This document shows positions 36,308-49,458 of a DNA stretch of 64,000 nucleotides, in pieces (position 1 is the first letter of the stretch; every line of letters starts with the position of its first letter). The notes under the pieces are model-generated. The model worked only from the letters and a program-made list of their open reading frames with translations. It searched no databases and was not told where the DNA came from. The position numbers and the translations under genes are program-made. Location of the stretch: contig CP136061.1 of the NCBI GenBank assembly GCA_032622095.1, forward strand, positions 90,747,845 to 90,811,844, written 5' to 3'. The DNA is from Siphonodentalium dalli. Its lineage: Eukaryota; Mollusca; Scaphopoda; Gadilida; Siphonodentaliidae.

Positions 36308-37549
36308 GTCGTGGTAGCCCGGGCCAGTGTATAATGATGTGTTAACCCGAACCAGTGTATAATCATGTCGTGGTAACCCGGACCAGTGTATAATCATGTT
36401 GTGGTAATCTGGACCAGTGTATAATCATGTTGTGGTAACCCGGACCAGTGTATAATCATGTCGTGGTAGCCTGGACCAGTGTATAATCATGTCGTAGTAG
36501 CCCGAACCAATGTATTATTCATGTCGTGGTAGCCCGGGCGAGTGTATAATCATGTCGTGGTAGCCCGGGCCAGTGTATACTCATGTGGTAGCCCGGACCA
36601 GTGTATAATCATGTCGTGGTAACCCGGACCAGTGTATAATTATGTCGTGGTAGCCCGGACCAGTGTATAATCATGTTGTGGTAATCTGGACCAGTGTATA
36701 ATCATGTTGTGGTAACCCGGACCAGTGTATAATCATGTCGTGGTAGCCCGGACCAGTGTATAATCATGTCGTGGTAGCCCGGACCAGTGAATAATCATGT
36801 CGTGGTAACCCGGACCAGTGTATAATCATGTCGTGGTAGCCCGGACCAGTGTATAATCATGTCGTAGTAGCCCGGACCAATGTATTATTCATGTCGTGGT
36901 AGCCCGGGCGAATGTATAATAATGTCGTGGTAGCCCGGGCCAGTGTATAATCATGTCGTGGTAGCCCGGACCAGTGTATAATCATGTCGTGGTAACCCGG
37001 ACCAGTGTATAATTATGTCGTGGTAGCCCGGACCAGTGTATAATCATGTTGCGGTAGCCCGGACCAGTGTATAATCATGTGGTGGTAGCCCGGACCAGTG
37101 TATAATCATGTCGTGGTAACCCGGACCAGTGTATAATCATGTCGTGGTAGCCCGGACCAGTGTATAATCATGTCGTAGTAGCCCGGACCAATGTATTATT
37201 CATGTCGTGGTAGCCCGGGCGAGTGTATAATCATGTCGTGGTAGCCCGGGCCAGTGTATAATCATGTCGAGGTAGCCCGGACCAGTGTATAATCATGTCG
37301 TGGTAACCCGGACCAGTGTATAATCATGTCGTGGTAGCCCGGACCAGTGTATAATCATGTTGTAGTAGCCCGGACCAATGTATTATTCATGTCGTGGTAG
37401 CCCGGGCCAGTGTATAATCATGTTGTAGTAGACCGGACCAATGTATTATTCATGTCGTGGTAGCCCGGGCGAGTGTATAATCATGTCGTGGTAGCCCGGG
37501 CCAGTGTATAATCATGTCGTGGTAGCCTGGGCCAGTGTATAATCATGTT
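36308..37549 (+). repeat. 31-bp minisatellite, about 40 copies, with higher-order pattern
   Basis: The consensus is GTCGTGGTAGCCCGGACCAG followed by TGTATAATCAT. Variants (GTAGTAG..CCAATGTATTATTCAT, a 32-bp form, followed by a GGGCGAGTG unit and a GGGCCAGTG unit) recur as a block near 36490, 36865, 37170 and 37425. This implies that groups of units were amplified together. It is not a CRISPR: there are no spacers and the context is eukaryotic. Confidence 0.95.
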
Positions 37550-37882
37550 TTCTAAATGCCATTATATATTGGTGATGAGAAATTAAAGTATGGTATAGTA
37601 TTTATAGACTGTCTATACTCCAGGAATTATTGAGTGTATTCTCTCGTCCATTGGGGAGTAATTTCAACAGTCCTCGCCTTGCGTCTGACATATTTCTTGG
37701 AAATCCAAATTTAAATTGCATGAGCTTTATTAATCTCGCCGTTTGTGTGTAGGTTATTAATTATGTTATGCTGCGCTCGCGTGAGTATAATTATGCCGCC
37801 GTTATGTGTATGTTCGTACGTATACATTTATTAAAAATATATCTAAATCTGGTAACCTGGAATTATGTACAGGTAAGCTTCA

Positions 37883-38853
37883 AATAATGTGCGTATTTAG
37901 TCTGATATATAGGTTATTAATGATAATGTGCGTATTTAGTCTGATATATAGGTTATTAATGATAATGTGCGTATTTAGTCTGATATATATGTTACTAGCC
38001 GATGAGCCCGAGGTTGTCCGGGCTATTCAAAAACCAAATTTCAAGTCGATAGCTCCACCCGTTTCCGAGATCTAGTCTGCGCATGCGCGAAGCTGGCGTC
38101 GCACGGGCTCGGCGACCCGATAAAATTCGTATCCGGGGCAAGATACATTCACATAGCAAATTTCAAGTCGATAGCTCCACTCGTTTCCGAGATCTCGTCT
38201 GCGCATGCGCTGCACGGGCGTCGCACGGGCTCGCCAATACGACAACGACGACCGCCTGGTCAAACTATACACACGTAACAAGTTTCAAGTCGATAGCTCC
38301 ACCCGTATCCGAGATCTGGTCTGCGCATGCGCGAAGCTGGCGTCGCACGGGCTCGGCGACCCGATAAAATTCGTATCCGGGGCAAGATACATTCACATAG
38401 CAATTTTCAAGTCGATAGCTCCACCAGTTTCCGATATCTCGTATGTGCATGCGCTGCACGGGCGTCGCACGGGCTCGCCAATACGACAACGACGACCGCC
38501 TGATCAAACTACACACACGTAACATGTTTCGTCCCGATCGGTCGAGAATCGTAGATTTGTATAAATGACATACAGACATACAGACAAACAAACAGAGGTC
38601 TTCAAAATATGAGATTAATGATAATGTGCGTATTTAGTCTGATATATAGGATATAAATGATAATGTGCGTATTTAGTCTGATATATAGGTTATAAATGAT
38701 AATGTGCGTATTTAGTCTGATATATATGTTATAAATGATAATGTGCGTATTTAGTCTGATATATAGGTTATAAATGATGTGCGTATTTAGTCTGATATAT
38801 AGGTTATAAATGATAATGTGCGTATTTAGTCTGATATATAGGTTATAAATGAT
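37883..38853 (+). repeat. 39-bp tandem repeat split by a Helitron
   Basis: GATAATGTGCGTATTTAGTC followed by TGATATATAGGTTATNAAT repeats with a 39-bp period, both left (37883-37994) and right (38615-38853) of the Helitron. Confidence 0.9.
37995..38614 (-). mobile_element. Non-autonomous Helitron, A type, in a 39-bp tandem repeat
   Basis: On the minus strand it starts TCTCATATTTTGAAGACC and ends GCCCGGACAACCTCGGGC, then TCATCGGCTAG, enclosing several 122-bp repeats. The flanks GTTA and TTAATG join to the GTTATTAATG of the neighbouring tandem units, so the insertion is A|T with no target duplication. Confidence 0.9.
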
Positions 38854-40418
38854 AATGCATACCTTGTCTACTGAATATATCGAGACTGTTTTCAGACGGT
38901 TGTCCATTTTTCTCCAGGCTAGAATTGTTTGCATGTCTAAACTGAAAATGTAATATTTTCAAATAAGCGATAGATCGGTATAGAAAACAACTCAATTTTT
39001 AACTATTATAATTTTCGAAATAGGAAAAAAGGGCAATCGTATAGGTTTAAGAACAGTACAATTTTCTATACAGGATTACACGCACACAACTGGACCTTGC
39101 ACATCCACATAAATATGTTATGTGCACCCTGTATACACTCATATAAATTACACTAGCGGTGGCCTATAGTTTCGAGAACAGCTAACTGCAAACCAGTTAT
39201 ATAGTATGTTATAGGCCGGTCGTTGAAGTCAAAATGCAGGCTAAACCTAGAATTTAACACATCCCCATACGGTATTGTCGTTGAAGACAAACTGCAGACT
39301 CAAATTATAAGAAGTTGGTAACAAGGCTATTGGGATGTCAAAACATGCGCACATATCTACGGAACAACATGACCAAAATCCGCTGAAATATGGTTTGGAA
39401 AAAGTTTTATAATTCAAGATGGCGTCCGGCGTGGTTCTCAATACCATAGATTCGCTGGCTGGACATAATAAATTAAAATTACTATGTTTACTTTGCCGCC
39501 CCCTATTCGCGTCATATTCTATATTCGTTATTGGATTCACGAGTACATGTATTAATTGCTTTAATTACGATATAGGAATGTGTCCTTACCCATACATCGT
39601 GATGAACAGATTAACTGTTGATAACTCTATTAATTGAAGGAATTTGAACCATACTTTGCTGTGTAATTTCAAAAAGTATTTGAATTATAAATTTTACCCA
39701 AAGAGGATTTCAGCGGATTGTTAATCTGTTTTTCTACAGAGCCCGAATAATGTAGTTCACTGTATGTAAAGGTCCCAACTCAAAGTTATACGGCTTAGTT
39801 ACTTTTAGAGCAATTTTACTTTGCATCGCTTATAATCATGGAATTCCTCACAGGTTAATTAATTCAATTTTTATTGCGATACCGGATATATTAGGATATC
39901 GACTGTCGTAGCTGGAGAAGAGATTCTGGCATGATATAAGTATTATTATGTCAGCTCTTGCAATTAGCCAATAAGCATCGATATATATTGACGGTATATG
40001 AACCCATATTAGGTCGGTGACCTAATATGAAATCAATATTAGGTGCTTATCCGCTATAGTGTTTTTTTTCAGAAACTCAGTCGCCTCCGGAATATTATTG
40101 TTGTATTTTGGCGCCAAGAAAGGGGATAGCTATCGGAAATCATTTTCTGTGAATTTAAAGACATAGTACCAAGTACCAAAACCTGCATGCGACATATTTT
40201 AGGAATTCTAAAGACTCATAAATTAACTATCAAACTCAACAAGTTGTCCTACTTCTGGTAATTAGCCATTGACTCAATGCGTTGACGTTCAACGCCCATG
40301 ACGCGTCACTGTGACGTTACATACATTAATGGCCATTGACGACACATTTATCTTACCACCTTACAATGAATTACATTAAAGGGATATGCTGGATTTTGTC
40401 CACTGACATAATAAATAC
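38854..40418. other. No gene seen
   Basis: AT-rich. A small open frame at 39419-39637 has no recognised features. A 22-bp palindrome around ATTAGGTCGGTGACCTAAT lies near 40020. Confidence 0.5.
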
Positions 40419-40559
40419 GTTACGGGACGCTTAGTGGTCGGATATGGTGTCATGTGAGGCTCAGGGAGATCAATATTAGGCTCGGCCTATGGCCTCGCCT
40501 AATATTGATATCACTTCGCCTCACATGACACCATATCCGATCACTACGCGTCCCGTAAC
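40419..40559. repeat. Foldback, 141 bp
   Basis: GTTACGGGACGCTTAGTGGT pairs with the right arm ending CGTCCCGTAAC. Inner GATATGGTGTCATGTGAGGC and AATATTAGGC also pair. The loop is only a few bases. Confidence 0.9.
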
Positions 40560-40742
40560 TTATAATATCCCTGGTGTTCAGATGACCTGTGCTTACACAA
40601 TGGAGAATCAAAACGCATACATGTTATGACATGACAACAAAAAGTCATGATAAAGAAATGGGGGTGTGATTATTTCAGTGAACAAACTGGAAAAGAGAGT
40701 ACCCAGGCTACTTGTACATTGAACGAATGTAGCAGCTATAAT

Positions 40743-41193
40743 ATATGTGACCCGCCATATCAAATCCAGTCGGAAGTCGGGATTGTTTTTACCCTGTGCC
40801 AATGCATTCTCTTATATATGCATTGGCACATACAAGAGAATGCATTGGCCTAACAATTTTTTATCATGTTTTTTAAATAAATGTTTCTTACAATTTTTAG
40901 GACATAAAATAAAAAAAAACATCCATTACCCTGCAGGGAGCCCCACACATATATAGAAGCACATAGAAGAGTGTCGTCTGCTCATGTTTGTCTGGGGTTC
41001 TGTTTGGGTGAAATTATAAAATTGTTAAAGAATACAACAACAAATTATTAAAATTGTAAAAAATTGTTAGGCCAATGCATTCTCTTATATATGCGAGTCG
41101 ACCTATGGTCGACTCGCATATATAAGAGAATGCTTTGGCACAGGGTAAAAAAATCACAAATTCTGACTGGATTTGATATGGCGGGTCACATAT
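40743..41193. mobile_element. MITE-like element, GACCCGCCATATC family, copy 2
   Basis: The ends TATGTGACCCGCCATATC and GATATGGCGGGTCACATA are inverted repeats. The left internal hairpin is shortened compared with the copy at 31484, and the right one is intact. Confidence 0.85.
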
Positions 41194-43149
41194 TGCCATG
41201 CACAACGTCTGAACTGCGCACACTTATACATATTTTCTTACCCAATTCGGGACGAACTTTTCATCGATAAACAAATAGCAGAGACTCAAACAAAGAAATC
41301 ATTAGGTAGCGATATATGAAATGTATGGACATACTTCTTTGCGGAAGATTAGTTTATATTAATATTTTATCACTCCAGAGAAGTGTTCAACATAGTTCAA
41401 TATATGTGAATATTTAGTTGGTATTAAATAAGATGCGCTTAGCTCAATACTATATATGAATTGATCTCAATCAAAATAACTGATGTGATTGGCTTGAAAC
41501 AGCTGAACAATCATCCTGTGGTAGCACTCTACGATTTCACCGTTTGTAGTAGGGCTGACAATAGAACAATACATTGGGGGCATAACTGCTAGTGTAGCAT
41601 GTGTTGAATGTGTCAGTACTGGTTTGATTGTTTAATTATTTAACAAAACTAAAAAAGTTACAAAAAAGTGGAAAATGTGGATAAGTAATATGATTTTCGT
41701 ATTCAGTTCAGGCCAACGCTGTGTGTTTGGTTATAAGAAAGTAGCCAGATTTCTCTCCCCTGAATATTGTAATCTGTAACGATAATCTTTTTTACTATTT
41801 TAAATATTTCTCAGGTCTATCATACACGTAGCTCTATCAGGAAGAAGTTTATTTTTTGACATTTGCTCTTGCGTCTAAAATGGTCAATTTGAGTAAACAA
41901 ATGGGTAAAATGTAAGCCAAGGGGCGTAACTCTATTCTAAGAACAAACCGATGTACAAACAGTTGTTTACATCTACCATTTATGTGGAAAATAAAAAAGG
42001 TTTAATTGTGCCTATGTCAAATATAATGGCTCAGCATGCATATGAAGTGCCTCTCCTAAGTTGGCAAAAATCTCAAGAACTTGTGTATTGCTACCTAATA
42101 CGTTGTGTTCTAATATAATTCCGTTACGAGCTGGTACGAGTATAAATGTTGCAGTTTTAAACGAATTGTAGTGAGTATGTCAGGAAAACGTTATCCGAAA
42201 TTCAAGCCTCAGTCTAAACAAGACAATGCATGGTTGATAAATGGCAAGTATATAATATTGTTGAATAAAAACTTATTCCCTTTGGTAAAAGGGGGAATAT
42301 GGGTGTTTCCCCTAAGAAAAACAAAACTCACTGGTATAAAACTGGAATCAGTGTATGATTTCCCCCTCTTTCGCCCTCGACTTCTCTTCCATGCGATATA
42401 CGCATCTTTAACCTAGAAAAGACAAACAATCCTCGATATGACTAACCATCCCATAATGTACTTTTTGGAAGGATAGTTACCAAAATATATATGGCTTTGC
42501 CCCGACGTGAGGCAAATCAACGAGTACACCAACGTTTTATTGCATGTTTAACATGGCTGGTGACTGTATAACGTTTTATACCTGTAACTGTGATGGTTGT
42601 GAGAGTGCTTCCGATCCAATGTGAGTAATTACAATATGTCCTACTCCTTCATAACAATTTACTCTTGTTGATAATTTACTGGTCGCCTTTGCCCCAATGA
42701 CTTCTTAATATAAATAAAAATTGAATAACAACATAAACAAATTACAAACATGGTATATATAGAAGAGGTGAAGAAGTCCAAATGTACATTTTGGAGAGGG
42801 GGATTGTCAGATCAGAAAAGAGGAGAGAAACCAGAGAGTAAAACCAAGAGAGTGAAATGTGTCTCTAATGTACATGAATATAGTCTCAGAAAGATCATAA
42901 TTTAAGCTTCTATCAATAGTATTAATGAGAGGGGGCCTGTGTTGGTTGAATATGCAATTCTACAGCTGAACAACCAGTCAATATCTTAACAATAGATCCA
43001 ATTGTTTTTATTTTGTTCATACATTTTACAATCATTTATGGATGGACAGTAGGCTGTTTCAGGAACTATTGGAAAAACAGAAGATCATGTCTATATGTTG
43101 CAGTTATCTTAATCTTTGGTTTACCAGTCTTTCTTAACTTTCTGAATGG
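41194..43149. other. No gene seen
   Basis: AT-rich; the open frame at 42171-42416 has no recognised motif. Part may be the 3' tail of the LINE relic that follows. Confidence 0.45.
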
Positions 43150-44150
43150 TCTTGAATTCTATTAAAAGACATTGATTGAAAAGTGCTTGTTTTTCGGGTT
43201 GTAATAATATCCTAATTCTGTTCAAGTTCACTCAAATTAGGCATCATTCCCTCCTGTTTGATTTGGAGATATAACACTTAACATATGCAAGCAGAACATG
43301 ATAGTCATAACGATTCTGAGAAATCCCAAGAGTTAAGTTCTTAAATTCTTAGAGGATTGTTATATTTGATACTCAGTTTTTGGTGACACCCAACTCTTTA
43401 AAGTATCACCAGCGCGAACAGATAAAGGGACAAACATATAGAATGGATGCGTTACTGTTTCCTTTATCTTCTTGCAGAGAGAACACACGCTGGTGTCTTT
43501 CATATTAATTTTATTCAAAAGTTCATTAGTATCCATAATTATTATGTTGATTCGGTATTTAAAGCCCATTCCTTCAGGTCCAATCTATCATTTATCTCAA
43601 GTTCCCATTTCTTCATGAAATGTTTAATAGTTTGTTCATGTCCACATATTGTTTATATTTATTAGAGGACGTTGTTGAAGAATATCCAATTGGAAAGTTA
43701 TAATTTGATTCTGGAATTTATTTCCACTGTCTTCTGAAACAGATGTATTTATCAATTGTTTCAGGCTTGCCTGAGATTGATTGTATGTCAAAAAATGTAA
43801 TATTATGGTATAGTCTAATTCCAGTGTAATTGAGGCCATCACTGTCCAGTTAGTTATTAACAAAGAAAGTCCCCTTCTCCCTTCTCTTCCAATGCTCGAT
43901 ACATGAATATCTATCTTCCCTTCAAATTTAATATTTTGAATATTTATCAAAACATTACAATCTATGTACCAAGTGTCTCATGAGTCATACTCTGATATAA
44001 TTTAGCCCATGCTACAATGATATATTGTTGGTTTTCTCTAACAAGGAGAAAAACAAACCTCTTTATCCGTGCAGCCTTCATTTAATCCATACATATTTCG
44101 CTATCTCTACCTTCTTTTTCAGAATTCCAATGCACATCTGATGAGAGTGG
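43150..44150 (-). pseudogene. Second decayed Tx1/L1-type LINE, 3' part
   Basis: The stretch 43569-43360 (minus) encodes LLNKINMKDTSVCSLCKK then ETVTHPFYMF. The Cys-x2-Cys and downstream His match the C-terminal zinc knuckle (xCxxC...ETxxHLF) of Tx1-type ORF2. Downstream, near 43240, PNLSELEQN can be read in a neighbouring frame. The upstream part (43950-43636) is a 104-codon open stretch without a clear match. Many stops are present. It has the same orientation as the relic at 28725, but it is a separate insertion. Confidence 0.55.
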
Positions 44151-44258
44151 TACAGATTTAGGAGACTGGACTCAACTGAGTATTTGTCTCCACGTATCTA
44201 GGGTACTGTGTTCCCACATTTATGTTTATAACTGTTGAATTACAAATTTACAATGCTT

Positions 44259-44681
44259 TGTAACACTTTCGAATGTTACACAGCATAAGTAAGTTTAATT
44301 TAGAAGTCAATGTCCTGGCTTAGATGTCCATAATATGCGCGGGAAACTGACCCAGGATGAAATAGTACATGCTATTTCACCACATGCTAGTAATCCCATA
44401 AAGAAAATAGTATCTTAACCTGTTTGGGCAGGCCACTACGTGAACCAATGATATGGCTACACCTCGGTTAGGTGTTGGCTTCTATATTTTCATATATACT
44501 TGTTACATCCAAGACTAGAAGATTCTGACTCTTGCTTCGAACGTATTTCAGAGAAGATATTCTTATATATTATTCTCCGTGACTGCCTGCTTTTAGCTGT
44601 ACATATTTGTACGAATAAATATCACCAATTCTATGTTCTGAGAGTTCCGACTTAGTGTATAAGAACCTGGGGAGTGTTACA
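44259..44681 (+). repeat. Left long terminal repeat, 423 bp
   Basis: TG...CA termini, ATATTTTCATATATAC TATA-like stretch, AATAAA near 44615. By eye about two dozen differences from the right copy, so the insertion is not recent. Confidence 0.92.
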
Positions 44682-45488
44682 TCTCCGAGCTATTGCCGTG
44701 AGCTAGACGCTTCTTGGAATTCTTGGATATGGACGCAGGCGGTCACAGGGAAGGAAGGAAGGAAGGAAGGAAGGAAAAAAGCTATGAGCAATTTGCAATA
44801 TTGGCTGTATCATAACCCCTTATAGATTTAGGTGAATTTACCGTTGGTTTAAAAATTGTTGCGTCAATTTTTCCATATAAGGTATGTTGGAAAACTACCG
44901 ATGCTTCAGTGTGTTCTTAGCTCTCTGGTATTGCGTTATTTCGAGTTGTTGTTTTAAAATCGTTGCGTCGATTTGAAATAAAATATATCTGGTCTAGATT
45001 AGGTCGATTTATCGTTGGCTTAAAATTGTTTCGTCAATTTGAAATAAATGAGATCTGGTAAAATATTTGTGTAAATTGGCCATAGTTATTAAATTTGACA
45101 AATGTTACTAGGCATAATAATAATTACTGGGATAAACTTATGTGTCCAGCGTCATGGTATCCAAGAATTGGATAAGATTGATGTGAAAATCTACACGAGA
45201 ATGACTCCCAGTGAATTATTAAATGATGAATATACAAACAAAATATAGTTCAGTCAATACAGTTAGTTTGTCTGTCTACTTGTTTTCAAACAAGTTGGAT
45301 TTAGTTGAAAATTTCCAGATAAAGAAATTTAGCACAAGTTATGGTTAGGTAATTTAGACCGTGCTTATTGAAACCTATTATGGTATAATATTATATTGTA
45401 GGAGATTGTCAAAAAACAAATGTAGTTTTGGTTAGGACACATAAGTTTTGGTTTTGGAAGAGATCTTTTGTGGTCTATGTAGTTCTAA

Positions 45489-46660
45489 GTTAGTTGAAGG
45501 CATTTACATATAGTATGAACGCACTTTTGGTAAACTTGTTTGAGGTGTAAATAAATTATTTGTGAATAATGTAAATCACTGAACAAAATTGTTCTTGGAA
45601 ATTCTGGCTATACATGTATTAAAATTGTCATACCATTATGCAGGTTATATAGGTATGTAAAATTTACTGCTGATTTAAGGATGTTTTCAAGTTAATCAGT
45701 ATGATTTTAGTGAGTTCTGGTTTTGAATGAATTATGGTTTGAATTTTATTAAGGTTGTTCGATCGGTCAATTAAGTTTAGTTTTACTGTGCTCGGATGAT
45801 CTATTGGAAAACATTAGTTATTTATGACAGGTTGTCAAGAGACTGGCTACGCCCAGAGAAATATATGTTTTAGAAAGAAGTTAGTTGAAGGCGTTTACAT
45901 ATATTATTAGCGCGCTTTTGGTAAACTTGTTTGAAGTTTAAATAAATTATTTGTGAATAATGTAAATCACTGAACAAAAATGTTCATGGAAATTCTGGTT
46001 GAACATGTATTAAATTGTTACACCATTATGCAGGTTATATAGGTATGTAAAATTTACTGCTGATTTTAGGATGTTTTCAAGTTAATCAGTATGATTTTAG
46101 TGAGTTCTGGTTTTGAATGAATTATGGTTGGAATTTTGTTAGAATTGTTCTGTCGGTGAATTAAGTTTAGTTTTACTGTGCTCGGCTGATATATTAGAAA
46201 ACATTAGTTATTTATGACAGTTTGGCAAGAGATTTGTTGCGCCCAGAGAAATATATGTTTTAGAAAGGAGTTAGTTGAAGGCATATTCATATAGTATTAA
46301 CACACATTTGGTAAACTTGTTTGAAGTTTAAATAAATTATTTTTGATTAATGTAAATCACGGAACAAAAATCTTCTAGGAAATTCTGGTTATACAAGTAT
46401 TAAATTGTCACCCAATTATGCAGGTTATATAGGTATGTAAAATTTACTGCTGATTTTAGGATGTTTTCAAGTTAATCAGTATGATATTAGTGAGTTCTGG
46501 TTTTTAATGAATTATGATTTGAATTTTATTAAGGTTGATCGGTCGGTCAATTAAGTTTAGTTTTACTGTGCTCGGATGATCTATTGGAAAACATTAGTTA
46601 TTTATGACAGTTTGTCAAGAGACTGGTTGCGCCCAGAGGAATATATGTTTTAGAGAGAAG
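45489..46660 (+). repeat. 390-bp tandem repeat, three copies, inside the LTR element
   Basis: AGTTAGTTGAAGGC starts copies at about 45489, 45880 and 46270. A partial fourth start occurs at about 46660. Each copy carries GTAAACTTGTTTGA and GCAGGTTATATAGGTATGTA. Confidence 0.9.
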
Positions 46661-49035
46661 TTAGTTGAATTGATTCCAGAAATTTAAAATTAAATAAATT
46701 ATAGTCCAAATGTAGACACTTGAAGTTTGAAGTATTCGAAACCATTGTTTAGGACTGTTCATGTTAGCCAAATGGTTCAAATGTTTTGCAAGAATATCGA
46801 CACGGACGGTTAGTGGTATTTTGTGTTACGACACGCCCGAATTAGGTTAAAATTTCTATTAAAAAAAATATATAGATCGATGTACAGGTATCGTCATTGT
46901 AGGTATGCGTTATACAAGTAATCGGAATGGTTTTAATGTGTTCAGGTTTCTAACAAACCAAAGTTGATCAGAGTTGACAAGTCGAAAAGTAAGGCATGTA
47001 ACTGAATAACCAATCATGGTGTAACCACACAAAAAACAAACAAACAAAATGGATAGAAAATTGATTGTGCCATAATAAAATCTGTTACAGGATTCTAGAA
47101 TGTCTGTGGGTTATAACCAGGCTGACATACCACCAGTATGTCTAAACTGTCTGTTGACGACACAGAATACCCGGAATAGAATAGAAGAAATAAAAGAACT
47201 CACCTTTGAACGGAAATGCTCCATAGAAGAAATTAAATGGATCCAAAAATAATCGTGTTAATTTCATGGAAGATATTACTGGATAAATATACTTTGAGAA
47301 CCATAGTGACCAGTGATTCATCATTGTCATTTGAAAATATATACGTCCGAGCAGCAGGACTTCAAGAAACCTAAAGCCCTATGTTGTCAATGAGAGAAAT
47401 TGACATCCTTCGTAAAGATGCATACTATTTGATTCGGCCAAATTTTACTGAATACAAGCTGCTCTCACCATGCATGCACAAATAAAATTTGTCTAGCCAA
47501 ACACACCTTGTCTTCAATAGAAATGAAACCGTGCCCCCAGGGTATTAATTATTCAAACTGGCCGAGCTGTCCAAATGGGACAATGAGAGATTTTTCATTG
47601 ACTGCACGAGAGATGATACCTGATCTTATGGTTATTGATGCATGCTAAATTGATTTATGTCATACACCACTGCGAACCTGTTGTGTTTGTACTGTCTGAA
47701 TTAAAGTGGTAAATATGTACATTTCATTTAGCAGTTAAGCTGTGGTCAGGAAAAATAAAATTCCTGTTATGACCTATCTATTGATTTTAGTTTAAAGGAA
47801 CATGTAGGGAATCTCGCGAGGAACCTGTGACCCGTGGTACAGGTCAAGTTGGTAGAATCTTATACAGAAAGCTATAGCATTCGTAAAAAGTTGTCTGAGG
47901 TCATGAAAATATCAATTGGGTCGTTGTCTGAGGATTTTAGTTTAAAGGGACATGTCGGTATGATATGGGAAACTAGTACATATCAGGCTTCGTGGAAATC
48001 ATATGGCTGGTATTAATGACTGTATTTAGTTGTGAACCAATAAGCCAAGCAAATTGTCTCAGAGTTATACATTTTATGTCCGTTGTGAAATGGTAGTTAA
48101 AATTCACAAGAAATAGATATATATTAATTCGATGGCATGTAAATAGAATGTCCATTTAATCTTGATGTATGTCTTATTTATGTTACAGAGCATTTGTAAA
48201 TGCTGGTCTATACAGAGATGTTTAATTTGGCGTTCCAGGTTAATTGGAATAGTGATTATGACACGAACGACGAGGTTTGACACGTCGATGCCAATTATTG
48301 TAAGGTTTTATGTTATAGAGCATTTGTATATGCTGGTATATATAGGGCCTTTAAGCCCAACTAAAATGTTTAGTCAGTTAAATGAGCATCTCAAGGATGA
48401 AACGTGTTCTACACGTATAAGCGTGATTTTACACTCTGATGATATTAACCAGACTTAATTCATTTCAGTTCTTACACAACGTATGGAGTCCTACACTAAA
48501 CATTAATATATTGACCCTTAGCCAATATACGCCCGATTTCAAGATCAAGTTGAAATTTAATCAACTTTCGTATCGATACAAGGCAATATAAGCCATGATG
48601 GGAATTCATGCCCTAGATATTAAATCATATTGACCATTACCAATATACGCCCGAATTCAAGATCAAGTTGAAATTTAATCAACTTTCATATCAAAACAAG
48701 GCGTTTATTTAGGCTATAGCTAGGACGCACTGGAATAGGCGGGATCTCACCCTTATTACCCTCCCAATGGATCAGGACCAACTATACGGAAAGACAAAAG
48801 GAAACAGAACCAAAGCTTATTCTAGGATTATGACATTCCTCTGTTTCGGAACAATTCCCTCTTAACAACGATTTCATTCGATTAACGAACTTTCGGAGTA
48901 CGACATTCCTGTGTTAGGAACTTGTGTGTTCTTTTCAGATCTATCCATATTCCAAATGGGATAGTTTGATATCTATCACTGAATCATCAAGTTTTTGTCT
49001 TAGGACAAAAATCTTGAAAAAGGTAATAAGAGTTA

Positions 49036-49458
49036 TGTAACACTTTCGAATGTTATGCAGCGTAAGTAATGTTAATTTAGAAGTCAATGTCCTGGCTCAG
49101 ATGTCCATAATATGCATGGGAAACTGACCCAGGTTGAAATAGTACATGCTATTTCATCACGGGCTAGTAGTCCCATAAAGAATATATTATCTTAACCTGT
49201 TTGGGCAGGCCACTACGTGGACCAATGATATGGCTACACCTCAGTTAGGCGTTGGCTTCTATATTTTCATATATACTTGTTACAGCCGAGACTAGAAGAT
49301 TCTGACTCTTGCTTCGAATGTATTTCAGAGAAGATATTCTTATATATTATTCTCCGTGACTGCCTGCTTTTAGTTGTACATATTTGTATGAATAAATATC
49401 ACCATTTCTATGTTCTGAGAGTTCCGACTTAGTGTATAAGAACCTGGGGAGTGTTACA
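49036..49458 (+). repeat. Right long terminal repeat, 423 bp
   Basis: Same length and ends as the left repeat. It is followed at once by the GCTT target duplication. Confidence 0.92.

Larger units (their letters stand above)
44259..49458. mobile_element. LTR retrotransposon, non-autonomous (LARD-like), 5.2 kb
   Basis: Two 423-bp direct repeats (44259-44681 and 49036-49458) both start TGTAACACT and end AGTGTTACA, with an AATAAA signal inside. The element is flanked by GCTT on both sides (44255-44258 and 49459-49462), a 4-bp target duplication. The 4,354-bp interior has no open frame above about 100 codons and no gag, protease, RT or integrase motif, so it must rely on proteins from another element. 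It contains a GGAA microsatellite (about 44749-44776) and a 390-bp sequence in three copies. A purine-rich GAAAAAGGTAATAAGAG precedes the right LTR. No tRNA primer site was recognised, so the strand is left open. Confidence 0.9.

Noticed and set aside
36308-37549. CRISPR-like regular repeats
   Set aside because: Units are contiguous without unique spacers, no cas genes are present, and the setting is eukaryotic.
47142-47330. Possible receptor tail exon ending at an AAAG|GTGAGT site
   Set aside because: It lies within the LTR element interior and has no cytoplasmic-tail features.
44682-49035. Host gene or gag/pol within the LTR element
   Set aside because: Only short frames are present and none shows protease, RT, RNase H or integrase motifs.
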